Positions 26,350 through 35,019 of a DNA stretch of 64,000 nucleotides are shown one piece after another. Position 1 is the first letter of the stretch. Each line of letters starts with the position of its first letter. Made by a program: the position numbers and the translations under genes. Under the pieces are notes generated by a model. That model searched no databases. It was not told the origin of the DNA and saw only the letters and a list, made by a program, of their open reading frames with translations. Source of the stretch: an uncultured Eubacterium sp. (GTDB taxonomy: Bacteria > Bacillota > Clostridia > Oscillospirales > Acutalibacteraceae); NCBI GenBank assembly GCA_905234495.1, contig CAJOHE010000010.1, forward strand, positions 28,630 to 92,629, written 5' to 3'.

Positions 26350-28134
26350 ATGCTTTATCCGAAAATAGGTATAAGACCGACGATTGACGGCCGCTGGGGC
26401 GGCGTAAGAGAAAGCCTCGAAAACCAGACAATGGGAATGGCAAGCGCTGCCAAGAAGCTGATTGAGGAAAACCTCAGATATCCCGACGGCACGCCCGTTC
26501 AGTGCGTTATCAGCAACACCACAATCGGCGGCGGTGCAGAGGCGGCAAAGTGCGCCGAGCAGTTTGCGGGCGAAAACGTTGTTGCCACTCTTTCCGTAAC
26601 GCCCTGCTGGTGCTACGGCAGCGAGACCTTCGATATGGACCCCCACACGATTAAAGCGGTATGGGGCTTCAACGGAACGGAACGTCCCGGCGCGGTTTAT
26701 CTTGCGGCGGTTATGGCGGCGTACGCCCAGAAGGGACTTCCCGCATTTTCAATCTACGGCCACGACGTTCAGGACAGCACCGACACAAATATCCCCGAAG
26801 ACGTTGCCGAAAAGATTCTTCGCTTTGCCCGCTGCGCGGTAAGCGTAGGCTGGATGAAGAACAAGGCGTACGTAAACTTCGGCGGTATCGCTATGGGTAT
26901 CGCGGGAAGCTTCTGTAATGCAGAGATGTTCCAGAAGTATTTCGGCATTCGCGCAGAGTGGGTTGATATGACCGAAATTATCCGCAGAATCACCCTTGAG
27001 ATTTACGACCGTGACGAGTATGAAAAGGCTCTCGCGTGGGTAAAGGAAAACTGCAAGGAGGGCTTTGACTGCAACGCAGGTAAGGACCTTCCCGAAATCA
27101 TCACAAAGTCTAAGGTTATCGAGCCCGACAAGGACTGGGAGTTCATCGTAAAAATGACGATGATTATGCGCGATATCCTCTACGGCAACAAGAAGCTCGA
27201 CGAGATGGGCTGGCACGAGGAAGCGCTCGGCAAAAACGCATTTGCGGGCGGCTTTCAGGGACAGCGTCAGTGGACGGACTGGCTTCCGAACGCCGACTTC
27301 ACCGAGGCTATTATGGCGAGCTCGTTTGACTGGAACGGCAAAAAGGCGCCGACCCCGTTTGCAACCGAGAACGATACTCTCAACTGCGTTGCGATGATGC
27401 TCGGCACCCTCGTTTCAAACACCGCGCCCTGCTTCCACGACGTTCGCACCTACTGGAGCCCCGACGCCTGCGAGAGAGTTACCGGCGTTAAGCCCGAGGG
27501 CGTTGCCGCAAACGGCTTCATTCACCTTATCAATTCGGGCGCAACCGCGCTTGACGGAAGCGGCGCTTCAAAGAACGCAAAGGGCGAGGGCTGTATGAAG
27601 CCCTTCTGGGAAATGACCGACGCCGACATCAAGGCTTGCCTCAACGCAACCGACTGGTGCAGGGCAAACTATGAGTACTTCCGCGGCGGCGGCTTCTCAA
27701 GCCATTTCCGCTGCCATGCAGAGATGCCCGTAACTATGCTTCGCGTAAACGTTATCGACGGTATCGGCCCCGTGCTTCAGCTTGCCGAGGGCTATACGGC
27801 AGACCTTCCCGACGAGATTCACAACGTTATCGACAAGAGAACCGACCCGACGTGGCCCACAACGTGGTTTGTTCCGAACCTCACCGGCAAGGGCGCGTTC
27901 AAGGACGTTTACAGCGTTATGGCAAATTGGGGCGCAAACCACGGCGTAACCGTTTACGGTCACGTTGGAGGCGAGCTCATCACACTTGCCTCAATGCTCA
28001 GAATTCCTGTAAATATGCACAACGTTGACGAGGACAGAATTTTCCGTCCGCACTCATGGGCAGCTTTCGGAACCGAGGACACGCAGTCCGCGGATTACAG
28101 AGCCTGCGCAACCTACGGACCTTTGTATAAATAA
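26350..28134 (+). CDS. fucI: L-fucose isomerase
   Basis: A 594-residue aldose-ketose isomerase converting L-fucose to L-fuculose (also D-arabinose). The N-terminus [20 protein letters not shown] is characteristic. Also seen are [41 protein letters not shown] (catalytic-domain Mn site region), [11 protein letters not shown] and the C-terminal [14 protein letters not shown] with metal His. Length matches the ~590-residue family. It is cytosolic and supports use of host mucin or plant fucose, consistent with a gut habitat. Confidence 0.96.
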   Translation: MLYPKIGIRPTIDGRWGGVRESLENQTMGMASAAKKLIEENLRYPDGTPVQCVISNTTIGGGAEAAKCAEQFAGENVVATLSVTPCWCYGSETFDMDPHTIKAVWGFNGTERPGAVYLAAVMAAYAQKGLPAFSIYGHDVQDSTDTNIPEDVAEKILRFARCAVSVGWMKNKAYVNFGGIAMGIAGSFCNAEMFQKYFGIRAEWVDMTEIIRRITLEIYDRDEYEKALAWVKENCKEGFDCNAGKDLPEIITKSKVIEPDKDWEFIVKMTMIMRDILYGNKKLDEMGWHEEALGKNAFAGGFQGQRQWTDWLPNADFTEAIMASSFDWNGKKAPTPFATENDTLNCVAMMLGTLVSNTAPCFHDVRTYWSPDACERVTGVKPEGVAANGFIHLINSGATALDGSGASKNAKGEGCMKPFWEMTDADIKACLNATDWCRANYEYFRGGGFSSHFRCHAEMPVTMLRVNVIDGIGPVLQLAEGYTADLPDEIHNVIDKRTDPTWPTTWFVPNLTGKGAFKDVYSVMANWGANHGVTVYGHVGGELITLASMLRIPVNMHNVDEDRIFRPHSWAAFGTEDTQSADYRACATYGPLYK

Positions 28135-28137
28135 TTC

Positions 28138-28165
28138 TTGTGTTTTCGTATTTTAATGGTATAAT
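28138..28165 (+). promoter_or_regulatory. Promoter of the PIG-L deacetylase gene
   Basis: TTGTGT (28138-28143), 16-bp spacer, TATAAT (28160-28165), then AAAGGAGGA before ATG 28196. The deacetylase may therefore be expressed independently of fucI. Confidence 0.6.
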
Positions 28166-28195
28166 GCAAGTGAGGACAAAAAAGGAGGACCTGCT

Positions 28196-28924
28196 ATGTT
28201 AGAAAAACCAAGTAATACAGTACTGTATTTTGCACCTCATCAGGATGACGAACTTCTCTCAATGGGTATCGACATCGCCGCTTCGGTTAAAAACGGCTAT
28301 GACGTTCACATCATTATGGTGACCGACGGCGCAAGCTCAAACGTAAGGCTTCGTCTGGGCAATCGCGAATTCTGCGACCAGTGCCACGAGCAGCACGTTT
28401 TTGACTTGACCAAGGAGGATTTCACCGCAACGAGGGACCAGGAGCTTTTCGGCTGCTGCGACGCTCTCGGCGTTAAGAGGGAAAACATCCATCTTGAGCA
28501 TGACAGAATCGTTGACGGCACAATCACGCTTGACGGCGCAAAGGATATAATTAAAATGTATCTTGAAAAGATTGATAAGGACGCCACGGTCTGCACGATT
28601 TATCCGAACGACCCCAAGGAACAGCACAAGGACCACAGGACTCTCGGTCTTGCGGTTAAGGCGCTCTATGACGAGGGTGTAATCAAGCACATCGTTCTTA
28701 TGGAAGAGCCCTACGTTGCAGTTGCCGTTGACCACGCGCCCGGCGAGGAGCCCACAATCTTCTACGCGCCCGACGATATTGCAGAGCAGCTTGAAAAAGC
28801 GGTTGCCTCATATTTCTTATGGGACCCTGCAAACAAGCGCTATGCAGTCGGCTTCCACAGCGTACCCAACGAGATGAACCAGCTCAAAACTGAGAAGGGC
28901 TTGTATTACCACACATACGAATAA
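28196..28924 (+). CDS. PIG-L family N-acetyl-sugar deacetylase
   Basis: A 242-residue zinc deacetylase of the LmbE/GlcNAc-PI de-N-acetylase family. Metal motif FAPHQDDELLSMG lies near the start, VTDGASSN follows, and a second His ligand lies in EQHKDHRTLG. No signal peptide, so cytosolic. Its place behind fucI suggests removal of N-acetyl groups from a sugar conjugate, but the substrate is unknown. An insertion with several Cys (CDQCHEQH, GCCDALG) is unusual for the family. Confidence 0.87.
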   Translation: MLEKPSNTVLYFAPHQDDELLSMGIDIAASVKNGYDVHIIMVTDGASSNVRLRLGNREFCDQCHEQHVFDLTKEDFTATRDQELFGCCDALGVKRENIHLEHDRIVDGTITLDGAKDIIKMYLEKIDKDATVCTIYPNDPKEQHKDHRTLGLAVKALYDEGVIKHIVLMEEPYVAVAVDHAPGEEPTIFYAPDDIAEQLEKAVASYFLWDPANKRYAVGFHSVPNEMNQLKTEKGLYYHTYE

Positions 28925-28931
28925 AGGCATA

Positions 28932-28966
28932 AAAAAAGCTCCGCGAAAACTCGCGGAGCTTTTTCA
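28932..28966. terminator. Bidirectional terminator
   Basis: Stem AGCTCCGCGA with TCGCGGAGCT around an AAAC loop, flanked by an A run on the left and a T run on the right. It serves both the deacetylase gene and the convergent STAS gene. Confidence 0.92.
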
Positions 28967-28973
28967 TTATTAT

Positions 28974-29264
28974 TTATTCAATATTAAGAATATCCGAGAA
29001 ACCTGTGATGTCGAAAATCTCAGTTACGATTTCGTTTGCGCCCGTAACCTTCATTGCGTTCTTCATTGTCTTCTGAGCAGAGAGGAGAACTCTCAGTCCT
29101 GCAGATGAGATGTAGTCAACGCCTGAAAAATCAAATGTCAGATTCTCAACGCCGTCAAGCTCTTCCTTGATAACCTTTTCAAGGTCGGGTGCCGTTGTTG
29201 TCTCAAGTCTGCCTTCGATTTTGAGTGTGAGTGCGTTTCCGTCTTTAATCTTATTGATAGTCAT
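28974..29264 (-). CDS. STAS-domain anti-sigma factor antagonist
   Basis: A 96-residue single STAS domain of the SpoIIAA/RsbV type. It has LTLKIEGRLETTTAPDLE, then FDFSGVDYISSAGLRVLL, where the Ser in YISSAG is the site phosphorylated in this family. It lies 18 nt downstream of an ATPase-like partner gene, the order kinase then antagonist. Control of a partner switch is expected, but no sigma factor gene is adjacent. Confidence 0.92.
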   Translation of the reverse strand: MTINKIKDGNALTLKIEGRLETTTAPDLEKVIKEELDGVENLTFDFSGVDYISSAGLRVLLSAQKTMKNAMKVTGANEIVTEIFDITGFSDILNIE

Positions 29265-29282
29265 AATAATTTCCTCCCTGAA

Positions 29283-29882
29283 TTACATCTTTTTGAACAC
29301 AATCATTTCAACTGTGTCGTCGCTGATGCCGATTTCGATTTCGTCCGCAATATTTGCAACGATTGATTTTTCAAGCTCGTCCCAGTCTTCCTTGGCGCCG
29401 CTCTGTGCGGAAGCCTTGTATCTGTTGAGGGACCAAACGGTTGCGGTGTTCTTTGCATAAGCCGCCGCGCCCATTGTTGAAGCATTGTTTACCCAGCCCG
29501 ATGAATACGCTCCCGGAAGAGGTGCTTCGCTCGGCTCAAGGATGCGGTTGAATAAATCGCGAACCTTGCCCATAACGCCCTTTGCGGCAATATTCTCGCC
29601 GCTTGTAGACGCTGAGAGAAGCTTGCTTCTCATTTCGCTGTTCATCTTTGTTTCAGCCAGAAGGTGAAGACGGAAGGTGTTGTCCTCGTCCTCAATCCAG
29701 AAGTCAGCCTCATGCTTACCCGTAAGAGCCTGCATCATTCCCATCATCTCTTCGGCAAGAAGGGCGAGGTGAATTGAATCCTTTTTGTCAAGCTCTTTAT
29801 AAGCAGCAACTGCTTCGGTCTGCCTTAACGCTTCGGATATTCCGACGCCTTCACTGGTAACATGAATAACATCTGATTTCAT
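29283..29882 (-). CDS. Partner-switch protein, degenerate RsbW/HATPase-like
   Basis: A 199-residue soluble protein upstream of the STAS gene. HLALLAEEMMGMMQALTG sits where anti-sigma kinases have the ExxxN Mg-ATP box, but the usual Asn is Gly. A candidate nucleotide lid with GENIAAKGVMGKVRD is followed by a Ser/Ala/Gly-rich insertion and a final β-region (EIEIGISDDTVEMIVF). I read it as a relative of the anti-sigma serine kinases with an altered active site, possibly a binding-only partner. The call rests mainly on gene order and the helix pattern. Confidence 0.5.
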   Translation of the reverse strand: MKSDVIHVTSEGVGISEALRQTEAVAAYKELDKKDSIHLALLAEEMMGMMQALTGKHEADFWIEDEDNTFRLHLLAETKMNSEMRSKLLSASTSGENIAAKGVMGKVRDLFNRILEPSEAPLPGAYSSGWVNNASTMGAAAYAKNTATVWSLNRYKASAQSGAKEDWDELEKSIVANIADEIEIGISDDTVEMIVFKKM

Positions 29883-29948
29883 ATAAATACCTCTCTTTAA
29901 TTTTTATATATCCATTTTAACCCTTTTTGCGCATTAAGTCAAGAATTA

Positions 29949-30821
29949 TTAAAGCATATGTTTAATCGGTTTTATATCGTCAAATTCCGGGAAACGGTAA
30001 AAGCGCTGAGCGTTCCTGCCGAGAAGCTTTGCCTTGCTCCCTTCGTCAAACTCGTCAGACTTCGTGATGAAGTCGTAGCTCATCTTGTAGGTGATTTCAA
30101 CCATAGTCCTCGGATAGTCGCTTCCCCACATCATCTTGTCAAAGCCGCAGATTTCCGAAGCCTCGTAAATTGCCTTGATTGCTGAAGGGTAGGGGTAGAA
30201 CTCGTAGTTGAAAAGCCACGTGATTCCGCCGCTTTCAACAAACACGTTTCTGTATCTCGCAAGCTTAATCTGTTCCTGCCACTGAGGGGTTGTCACCATT
30301 CCGAAATGACCTATTGCAATTCTGAGGTCGGGAAGTTCCTCGATGATTTCCCTGAGCGAGCCCGTCTGGATATCGCCGTCGGCAAGGTCTATTGATACAA
30401 ACTTATCTGCCTCATACGCCGCTTTGAAAACGTCAATATGCTTCGTGAGGTCCTGCTCTTCAAGCTTGCAGGCGCAGAGCTTGATTCCGTCAAAGCCGTC
30501 AAGCGCGTAGGGCTTTCCTTCCTCGTAAAGGCTGCAAATCCTCAGCCTGTCGGGGTATTTTTCCTTAGCCGAACGAAGGTAGGCGTCCTGATTTCCGTCC
30601 ATAACTTCCTGAGTGATAACGGCGCCGTTTACGCAGGCGTAGTCCATATTTGAAACGAGCATCTCTGCCGTATTGCTGCAATCGAGCATATAGGGCGGCA
30701 TCATCTGCCTTACCTCGCCTGCAAAATTGCTTCTTCCGTTTTCAAGCGCGTAAACGGGCTTGCCCTGATGCACGCCTTCCTGCTTTTTCCACAAATGTGT
30801 GTGTGCGTCAATAATAATCAT
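29949..30821 (-). CDS. Amidohydrolase family (amidohydrolase_2) protein, possible sugar lactonase
   Basis: A 290-residue TIM-barrel hydrolase. N-terminal metal motif IDAHTHLW, a mid-barrel His in RIAIGHFGM and the C-terminal catalytic Asp in MMWGSDYPRTM. These marks fit the amidohydrolase_2 family, which includes L-fuconolactonase-type and decarboxylase-type enzymes. ATG 30821 is chosen because GGTGAG, which overlaps the end of the upstream dehydrogenase gene, is correctly spaced. The two dehydrogenases upstream and nearby fucI suggest an oxidative deoxysugar route, which is inference. Confidence 0.82.
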   Translation of the reverse strand: MIIIDAHTHLWKKQEGVHQGKPVYALENGRSNFAGEVRQMMPPYMLDCSNTAEMLVSNMDYACVNGAVITQEVMDGNQDAYLRSAKEKYPDRLRICSLYEEGKPYALDGFDGIKLCACKLEEQDLTKHIDVFKAAYEADKFVSIDLADGDIQTGSLREIIEELPDLRIAIGHFGMVTTPQWQEQIKLARYRNVFVESGGITWLFNYEFYPYPSAIKAIYEASEICGFDKMMWGSDYPRTMVEITYKMSYDFITKSDEFDEGSKAKLLGRNAQRFYRFPEFDDIKPIKHML

Positions 30822-30822
30822 A

Positions 30823-31848
30823 TTACTCACCGTCGCTGAATCTGATTAAAAGCTTCGCAAGGGAACCGTCGTTATTTGCAAGAGCGTCAAAGGCTTCCTT
30901 TGCGTTTTCCTTTTCATATACGCCGCTTATCATTTTCATAATGTCAACCTTACCGCTTGCAACAAGGTCGATAAGCTCTTCAAAGTCCTTTGTAAAAGCG
31001 TTTCTGCTTCCGAAAACGTTGAGTTCCTTCTTGAGAAGGATTGAGTGAACAAAGGTCGTCTCTCTCTTGCCGTTTCCGATAAGAATGATGTTTGCGCCGT
31101 GCGCCGCCTGCTCGATGCAGGACATAAAGGTCACGGGCGCGCCGCAAGCCTCAACGCAAACGTCAAAGCCGCAGCCGTCGGTAAACTCTTTGCATTTCTC
31201 TGCAAAATCGTCTTCCTTGTTGTTGATAATCATATCGGCGCCGTATTCCTTTGCAAGCGCAAGTCTGCTTTCAAGCAGGTCTGCAATCGCAACTCTCGCG
31301 CCCATGGCCTTTGCCTTGATAAGCGCGAAAAGACCTATGGGACCCGCGCCCATAATCAAGAGATTGTCGCCCTCTTTAACCTCGGCTCTCGAAAGAGCGT
31401 GACAGCTGATTGAAAACGGCTCGATGAGAGCAAGCTCCTTCGCGCTCAGCCCCTTGCCGTCGATAAGCCTTTCAAGAGGCATCGTGATGTATTCCTGAAA
31501 GCTTCCGTCCCTCTGAACGCCCATCGTCTGATTGTCGTGGCAGGCGTTTACAATACCTCTCTTGCAGGCGTAGCACTCGCCGCAGTTGAAGTAGGGATTG
31601 CAGGTGATAACGTCGCCCGCCTTGAAGCCCCTGTCGTTTTCGGGAACCTCAACAATCTGAGCCGAAAACTCGTGACCGGGAATTCTCGGATATGTGGTAA
31701 ACGGCTGATTGCCGGTAAACGAAGCAACGTCAGCGCCGCAGATACCGCAGTAGAGCACTCGGAGCAGCGCCTCGCCCTCTTTAACCTCGGGCAAATCCTT
31801 GTCAATAAGCTTTATTTCAAACGGTTTTGTGATTTCAATAGCTTTCAT
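30823..31848 (-). CDS. Zinc-dependent MDR alcohol/polyol dehydrogenase
   Basis: A 341-residue medium-chain dehydrogenase. Catalytic zinc residues lie in YCGICGADV and GHEFSAQI. The structural zinc cluster is CGECYACKRGIVNAC. The Rossmann motif is LLIMGAGPIGLFAL. The NAD-preferring acidic residue is in ARVAIADLLESR. It resembles sorbitol/threonine/galactitol-phosphate dehydrogenases. It is the middle gene of a three-gene unit with 1-2 nt gaps. Oxidation of L-fucose or another sugar alcohol is plausible but not proved. Confidence 0.9.
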   Translation of the reverse strand: MKAIEITKPFEIKLIDKDLPEVKEGEALLRVLYCGICGADVASFTGNQPFTTYPRIPGHEFSAQIVEVPENDRGFKAGDVITCNPYFNCGECYACKRGIVNACHDNQTMGVQRDGSFQEYITMPLERLIDGKGLSAKELALIEPFSISCHALSRAEVKEGDNLLIMGAGPIGLFALIKAKAMGARVAIADLLESRLALAKEYGADMIINNKEDDFAEKCKEFTDGCGFDVCVEACGAPVTFMSCIEQAAHGANIILIGNGKRETTFVHSILLKKELNVFGSRNAFTKDFEELIDLVASGKVDIMKMISGVYEKENAKEAFDALANNDGSLAKLLIRFSDGE

Positions 31849-31850
31849 AT

Positions 31851-33050
31851 TTATACCTCAACGTATTCCTTGTTCCAGATAACGGCGGTCTTGAGCGGCG
31901 CCGCCTTTGAATAGATTTTGTTAATGTATGCGTCCATCGGGTCGGCTGTGAATTCGTCCTTGTCAATCAGTTCAACAAGCTCGTCAAACCTGCTCTTTGC
32001 AAGAATTTCAATGGCCTCTTCCATATGCTTCTGAGTGAAGTTGATGGACGATAAAATCACGTGATTCTTAAAGCCGAAGGGCATCGTGTCAAACGTGATT
32101 TTCGGGCCGAGCGAAAAGCTGTCGTAAATTCCGTTGCAGCCGAGAACGCCCTTTTCAAAGGCGATTCTGCTTTCAACCTCGTTGCCGCTCGTGCCAACAA
32201 AAACGCCCGCGTTCGAGCCGAAGTATTCCTTGATTGCCGCGGCAATTTCGTCCTCGCTCATACCCGCAACGCTGAGATAGTCGGATTTGAGCACCTCTTT
32301 TACAAAGCGTACCTTCTGACTGTCGTCGCCGCTTCTTGCAACAAAGAGAATTTTTGCATTCGGGTGGTTTCTTCTTATCTGGTCGCCGATGAAAAGTCCC
32401 GTCGTGCCGAGCCCGTAGATAACCGTTTTGTCAAAGGTCTCGTCCTTCGCCTTTTCGCGCGCCTCAGCCTCGCTGCACTTATCCCTCGCCATAATTACTC
32501 TGAAATTCTGGGCTGAGCCGATGTCGGTCATTCTCTCGTGCTGAAAGATTGCGCAGGCGTACGGGTCGCTGAAAACAAGCCTTTTCGCAAGGGTGAGGGG
32601 AAGCTTTGTGATTCCGTCGTATTCCTTCGGAAGCCTTAAAAGCATATCGGGATTAAAGAAATTACTGTCGCAGAAAAGTCCGTCGGCTCTGTCGCAGCCG
32701 TACTCAAAATAATCCTCGTCCTCGGTAAATCTCGTCGGGTCAAAGCTGTCGCCGCCGCGGATTAAAACTATTGCAAAGCGGTTTTGCGAAGGTACCCACA
32801 CAACGCCCTCGTGGCCGTTGATGAGCCTTTTTTCGCCGGCGGGAAACTTGCCGTCAAGCTCGTTTCTCTGTCCCATGTGCATAAGCTCAAAGTCCGTTCC
32901 GCAAAAGCCGCAGAAAACGGGAACGGCCTCAACGCCTTCCCTGAGTTCCTCGCCGCGAAGCCTCTGCCTTTTCGGATTGATAATATTCATTTCGCCGTAG
33001 CGAAGCGGCTTTTTTTCATCGTTGATAAAATATGTAGCGTTTACTTTCAT
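31851..33050 (-). CDS. MDR-family dehydrogenase, glucose-dehydrogenase-like
   Basis: A 399-residue medium-chain dehydrogenase relative with a longer N-terminal half. FCGFCGTDFEL and INGHEGVVW match the catalytic zinc region. TVIYGLGTTGLFIGDQI is the dinucleotide-binding loop. The structural four-Cys lobe of its neighbour is absent and a divergent insertion replaces it. ATG 33050 is chosen because GGAAGTGATGG precedes it; a GTG at 33077 lacks a ribosome site. It is the first gene of the unit, behind a strong promoter. Confidence 0.8.
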   Translation of the reverse strand: MKVNATYFINDEKKPLRYGEMNIINPKRQRLRGEELREGVEAVPVFCGFCGTDFELMHMGQRNELDGKFPAGEKRLINGHEGVVWVPSQNRFAIVLIRGGDSFDPTRFTEDEDYFEYGCDRADGLFCDSNFFNPDMLLRLPKEYDGITKLPLTLAKRLVFSDPYACAIFQHERMTDIGSAQNFRVIMARDKCSEAEAREKAKDETFDKTVIYGLGTTGLFIGDQIRRNHPNAKILFVARSGDDSQKVRFVKEVLKSDYLSVAGMSEDEIAAAIKEYFGSNAGVFVGTSGNEVESRIAFEKGVLGCNGIYDSFSLGPKITFDTMPFGFKNHVILSSINFTQKHMEEAIEILAKSRFDELVELIDKDEFTADPMDAYINKIYSKAAPLKTAVIWNKEYVEV

Positions 33051-33082
33051 TCCATCACTTCCGTAAAAAATTTTCACCTGAT

Positions 33083-33111
33083 ATTATAACATAAATAATA
33101 TTTGGTATCAA
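33083..33111 (-). promoter_or_regulatory. Promoter of the dehydrogenase-amidohydrolase operon
   Basis: Minus strand TTGATA (33111-33106), 17-bp spacer, TATAAT (33088-33083), pointing to ATG 33050. Confidence 0.75.
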
Positions 33112-33123
33112 TATAATACTTAG

Positions 33124-33152
33124 TTGATATGAAATATTTTATATGCTAAAAT
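33124..33152 (+). promoter_or_regulatory. Promoter of the PQ-loop gene
   Basis: TTGATA (33124-33129), 17-bp spacer, TAAAAT (33147-33152), then GGAGGT before ATG 33182. It stands back to back with the minus-strand promoter, so one regulator could control both. Confidence 0.7.
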
Positions 33153-33181
33153 AGAGTAAAGATATTAAGCGGAGGTGCAAT

Positions 33182-33460
33182 ATGTCCGATATTTTTGAAA
33201 CTGCAATGCTCGTGTGCTTCGGTCTGTCGTGGCCGATTAATCTCGTGAAAAATTACAAGGCTAAAACCGCAAAGACGATTAGCCTCAAATTCCTTCTTTT
33301 AATCGCTTTCGGCTACGTCTGCGGAATTGCCGCCAAGCTCATTTCGGGAAACATCAACTACGTTCTCGCCGTGTACTTTCTGAACCTCGCGGTGGTGTGC
33401 GCAAATATCGTTGTGTATTTCATCAACAGAAATCACGACAAAAGAAACGGCGTGTGTTGA
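33182..33460 (+). CDS. SemiSWEET/PQ-loop-like small membrane protein
   Basis: A 92-residue protein with three hydrophobic segments, the triple-helix bundle size of SemiSWEET sugar transporters. WPINLVKNYKAKTAKTISLK resembles the PQ-loop region (Pro-x-x-x-x-x-x-x after helix 1 with a basic/Thr-rich loop). SemiSWEETs work as dimers and let sugars cross the membrane. The neighbours (sugar dehydrogenases on one side, a GPH symporter on the other) agree with this. Identification is by pattern only. Confidence 0.65.
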   Translation: MSDIFETAMLVCFGLSWPINLVKNYKAKTAKTISLKFLLLIAFGYVCGIAAKLISGNINYVLAVYFLNLAVVCANIVVYFINRNHDKRNGVC

Positions 33461-33518
33461 TTTAATCCTTATTTTATGATATTATTTTCTTAGAAACTGC
33501 GGGGAGGTGTTTGCAGTT

Positions 33519-35012
33519 ATGAAAAGATATAAATCGCTTATTGTGCTGCTTGTGGCTGCAACGCTTCTTTTAGCGCCGTTTTCGGCTTTCGCCTCGGTGC
33601 GTGAGGGAAGCGGCGAGGCGTCGCTTCTTCAGGAAGGCGAATACAGCGTGAAGGCGCTTTCCGACAGGGGACAGGCGCTTCTCGGCGCGACAAACGTTGA
33701 AGACTATATCTATGCCCAGCTCAAAGCGGTGAGCTCGTCCTTCTCGCTTTACTCGTATAATATCAATATCAATGACCTTTCGGCGCTTATCTCAGACGTA
33801 ATAAACGACAATCCCGATTTGTTCTACGTTTCAAGCAGCTTCAGCTATACTTTTTACTATAACGGAAGAACGTCCGAGGTGACGCCGCAGTACGTTATGA
33901 CCTCTGCGGAAATTGAGGCGAACAGCGTGATATTTGAATACGGCGTGGATTGCGCTCTGTCAATAGTCGACAGCTCGATGAACGACCTTCAGAAGGCTAC
34001 GGTGATTCACGATTATATCTGCGACCTCGCAACGTATCCTCAGCTTTCAAGCGGTACGGTTTTTGACCAGAACGGCTATCCCGTGGACGACCTTGACGAG
34101 GATATATACCACAGCGCGTTCGGCTTTTTCTATGACCAAAACATCGTCTGCGCGGGCTATTCGCTCACGTATTCATACCTTATGAATCAGCTAGGCGTTG
34201 ACTGCGAATACGTTTCCTCCGACGAAATGGGGCACGCGTGGAACAAGATTAAGATTGACGGCAGCTGGTATAACGCCGACCTCACGTTTGACGATTTCGA
34301 CTATGAGCAGTATCAAAACACAAGGGGCTCGGTGCAGCACTGCTTCTTCCTCAAAAGCGACAGCTATTTTCAGTCGCTTTCGGGATATTTCCATTACGGC
34401 GGCGCAACGTTTGACACCTGTAATTCAACAAGCACGCTCTATGACGACGCGTTTTTCAATGACGTAAATTCTATGATTTACGTTGTAAACGGCGACTTTT
34501 ATTACCTCGACCCCGATTTTACAAACGGCTGGGTTTACCTTGTGAAAAGAACTCAGCAGGGAACAGAGCAGAATATCGGCTACAAGCTTCCCGCAACCTA
34601 TATAACCTTTGAGCCCGGGATATACGATAAGGACGGAAATTCCTACGACGCTCCGTATTCCGACCTTCTCGCAAGGCTCACGTATCTTGACGGCAGGTTC
34701 TACGTTGCGGCAAACACCAAGCTTTATTCAATGAAGCTTGACGGAACGAGAAAGGTTATCAAACCCCAGCTCGAGTATTACGTCGTAGGTCTCGGCACGA
34801 CGCCGCCCGGTCAGGAAGTTTCCGACGGGAATATCAATTACCGTAACGTTATCTACAATATTTACGGCGACGTTGACGATTACGAGCTTGACAAGGTTGA
34901 GTATTTCCACGACTATCTTTCAACCAATCAGAACAGCAGCTACAACAATTATCCCGATATTGACTATAACGGATATATTAACGCAAAAGACTATGCGATG
35001 ATGGGAGTGTAG
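33519..35012 (+). CDS. Secreted transglutaminase-like protein with C-terminal dockerin-like segment
   Basis: A 497-residue secreted protein. Signal peptide MKRYKSLIVLLVAATLLLAP ends near the Ala-rich AFA site. A transglutaminase-like cysteine-protease core lies at ~150-270, with nucleophile region NIVCAGYSLTY, catalytic His in EMGHAWNKI and Asp in WYNADLTFDD. The middle part is probably a β-propeller-like or unknown region. The last ~60 residues contain NIYGDVDDYELDKVEYFHDY and PDIDYNGYINAKDYAMM, two Ca-binding-loop-like segments as in type I dockerins; the first is degenerate. ATG 33519 lies behind GGGAGG; GTG 33507 is an alternative. Cell-surface attachment by a cohesin is inference. Confidence 0.8.
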   Translation: MKRYKSLIVLLVAATLLLAPFSAFASVREGSGEASLLQEGEYSVKALSDRGQALLGATNVEDYIYAQLKAVSSSFSLYSYNININDLSALISDVINDNPDLFYVSSSFSYTFYYNGRTSEVTPQYVMTSAEIEANSVIFEYGVDCALSIVDSSMNDLQKATVIHDYICDLATYPQLSSGTVFDQNGYPVDDLDEDIYHSAFGFFYDQNIVCAGYSLTYSYLMNQLGVDCEYVSSDEMGHAWNKIKIDGSWYNADLTFDDFDYEQYQNTRGSVQHCFFLKSDSYFQSLSGYFHYGGATFDTCNSTSTLYDDAFFNDVNSMIYVVNGDFYYLDPDFTNGWVYLVKRTQQGTEQNIGYKLPATYITFEPGIYDKDGNSYDAPYSDLLARLTYLDGRFYVAANTKLYSMKLDGTRKVIKPQLEYYVVGLGTTPPGQEVSDGNINYRNVIYNIYGDVDDYELDKVEYFHDYLSTNQNSSYNNYPDIDYNGYINAKDYAMMGV

Positions 35013-35019
35013 AGAACAG

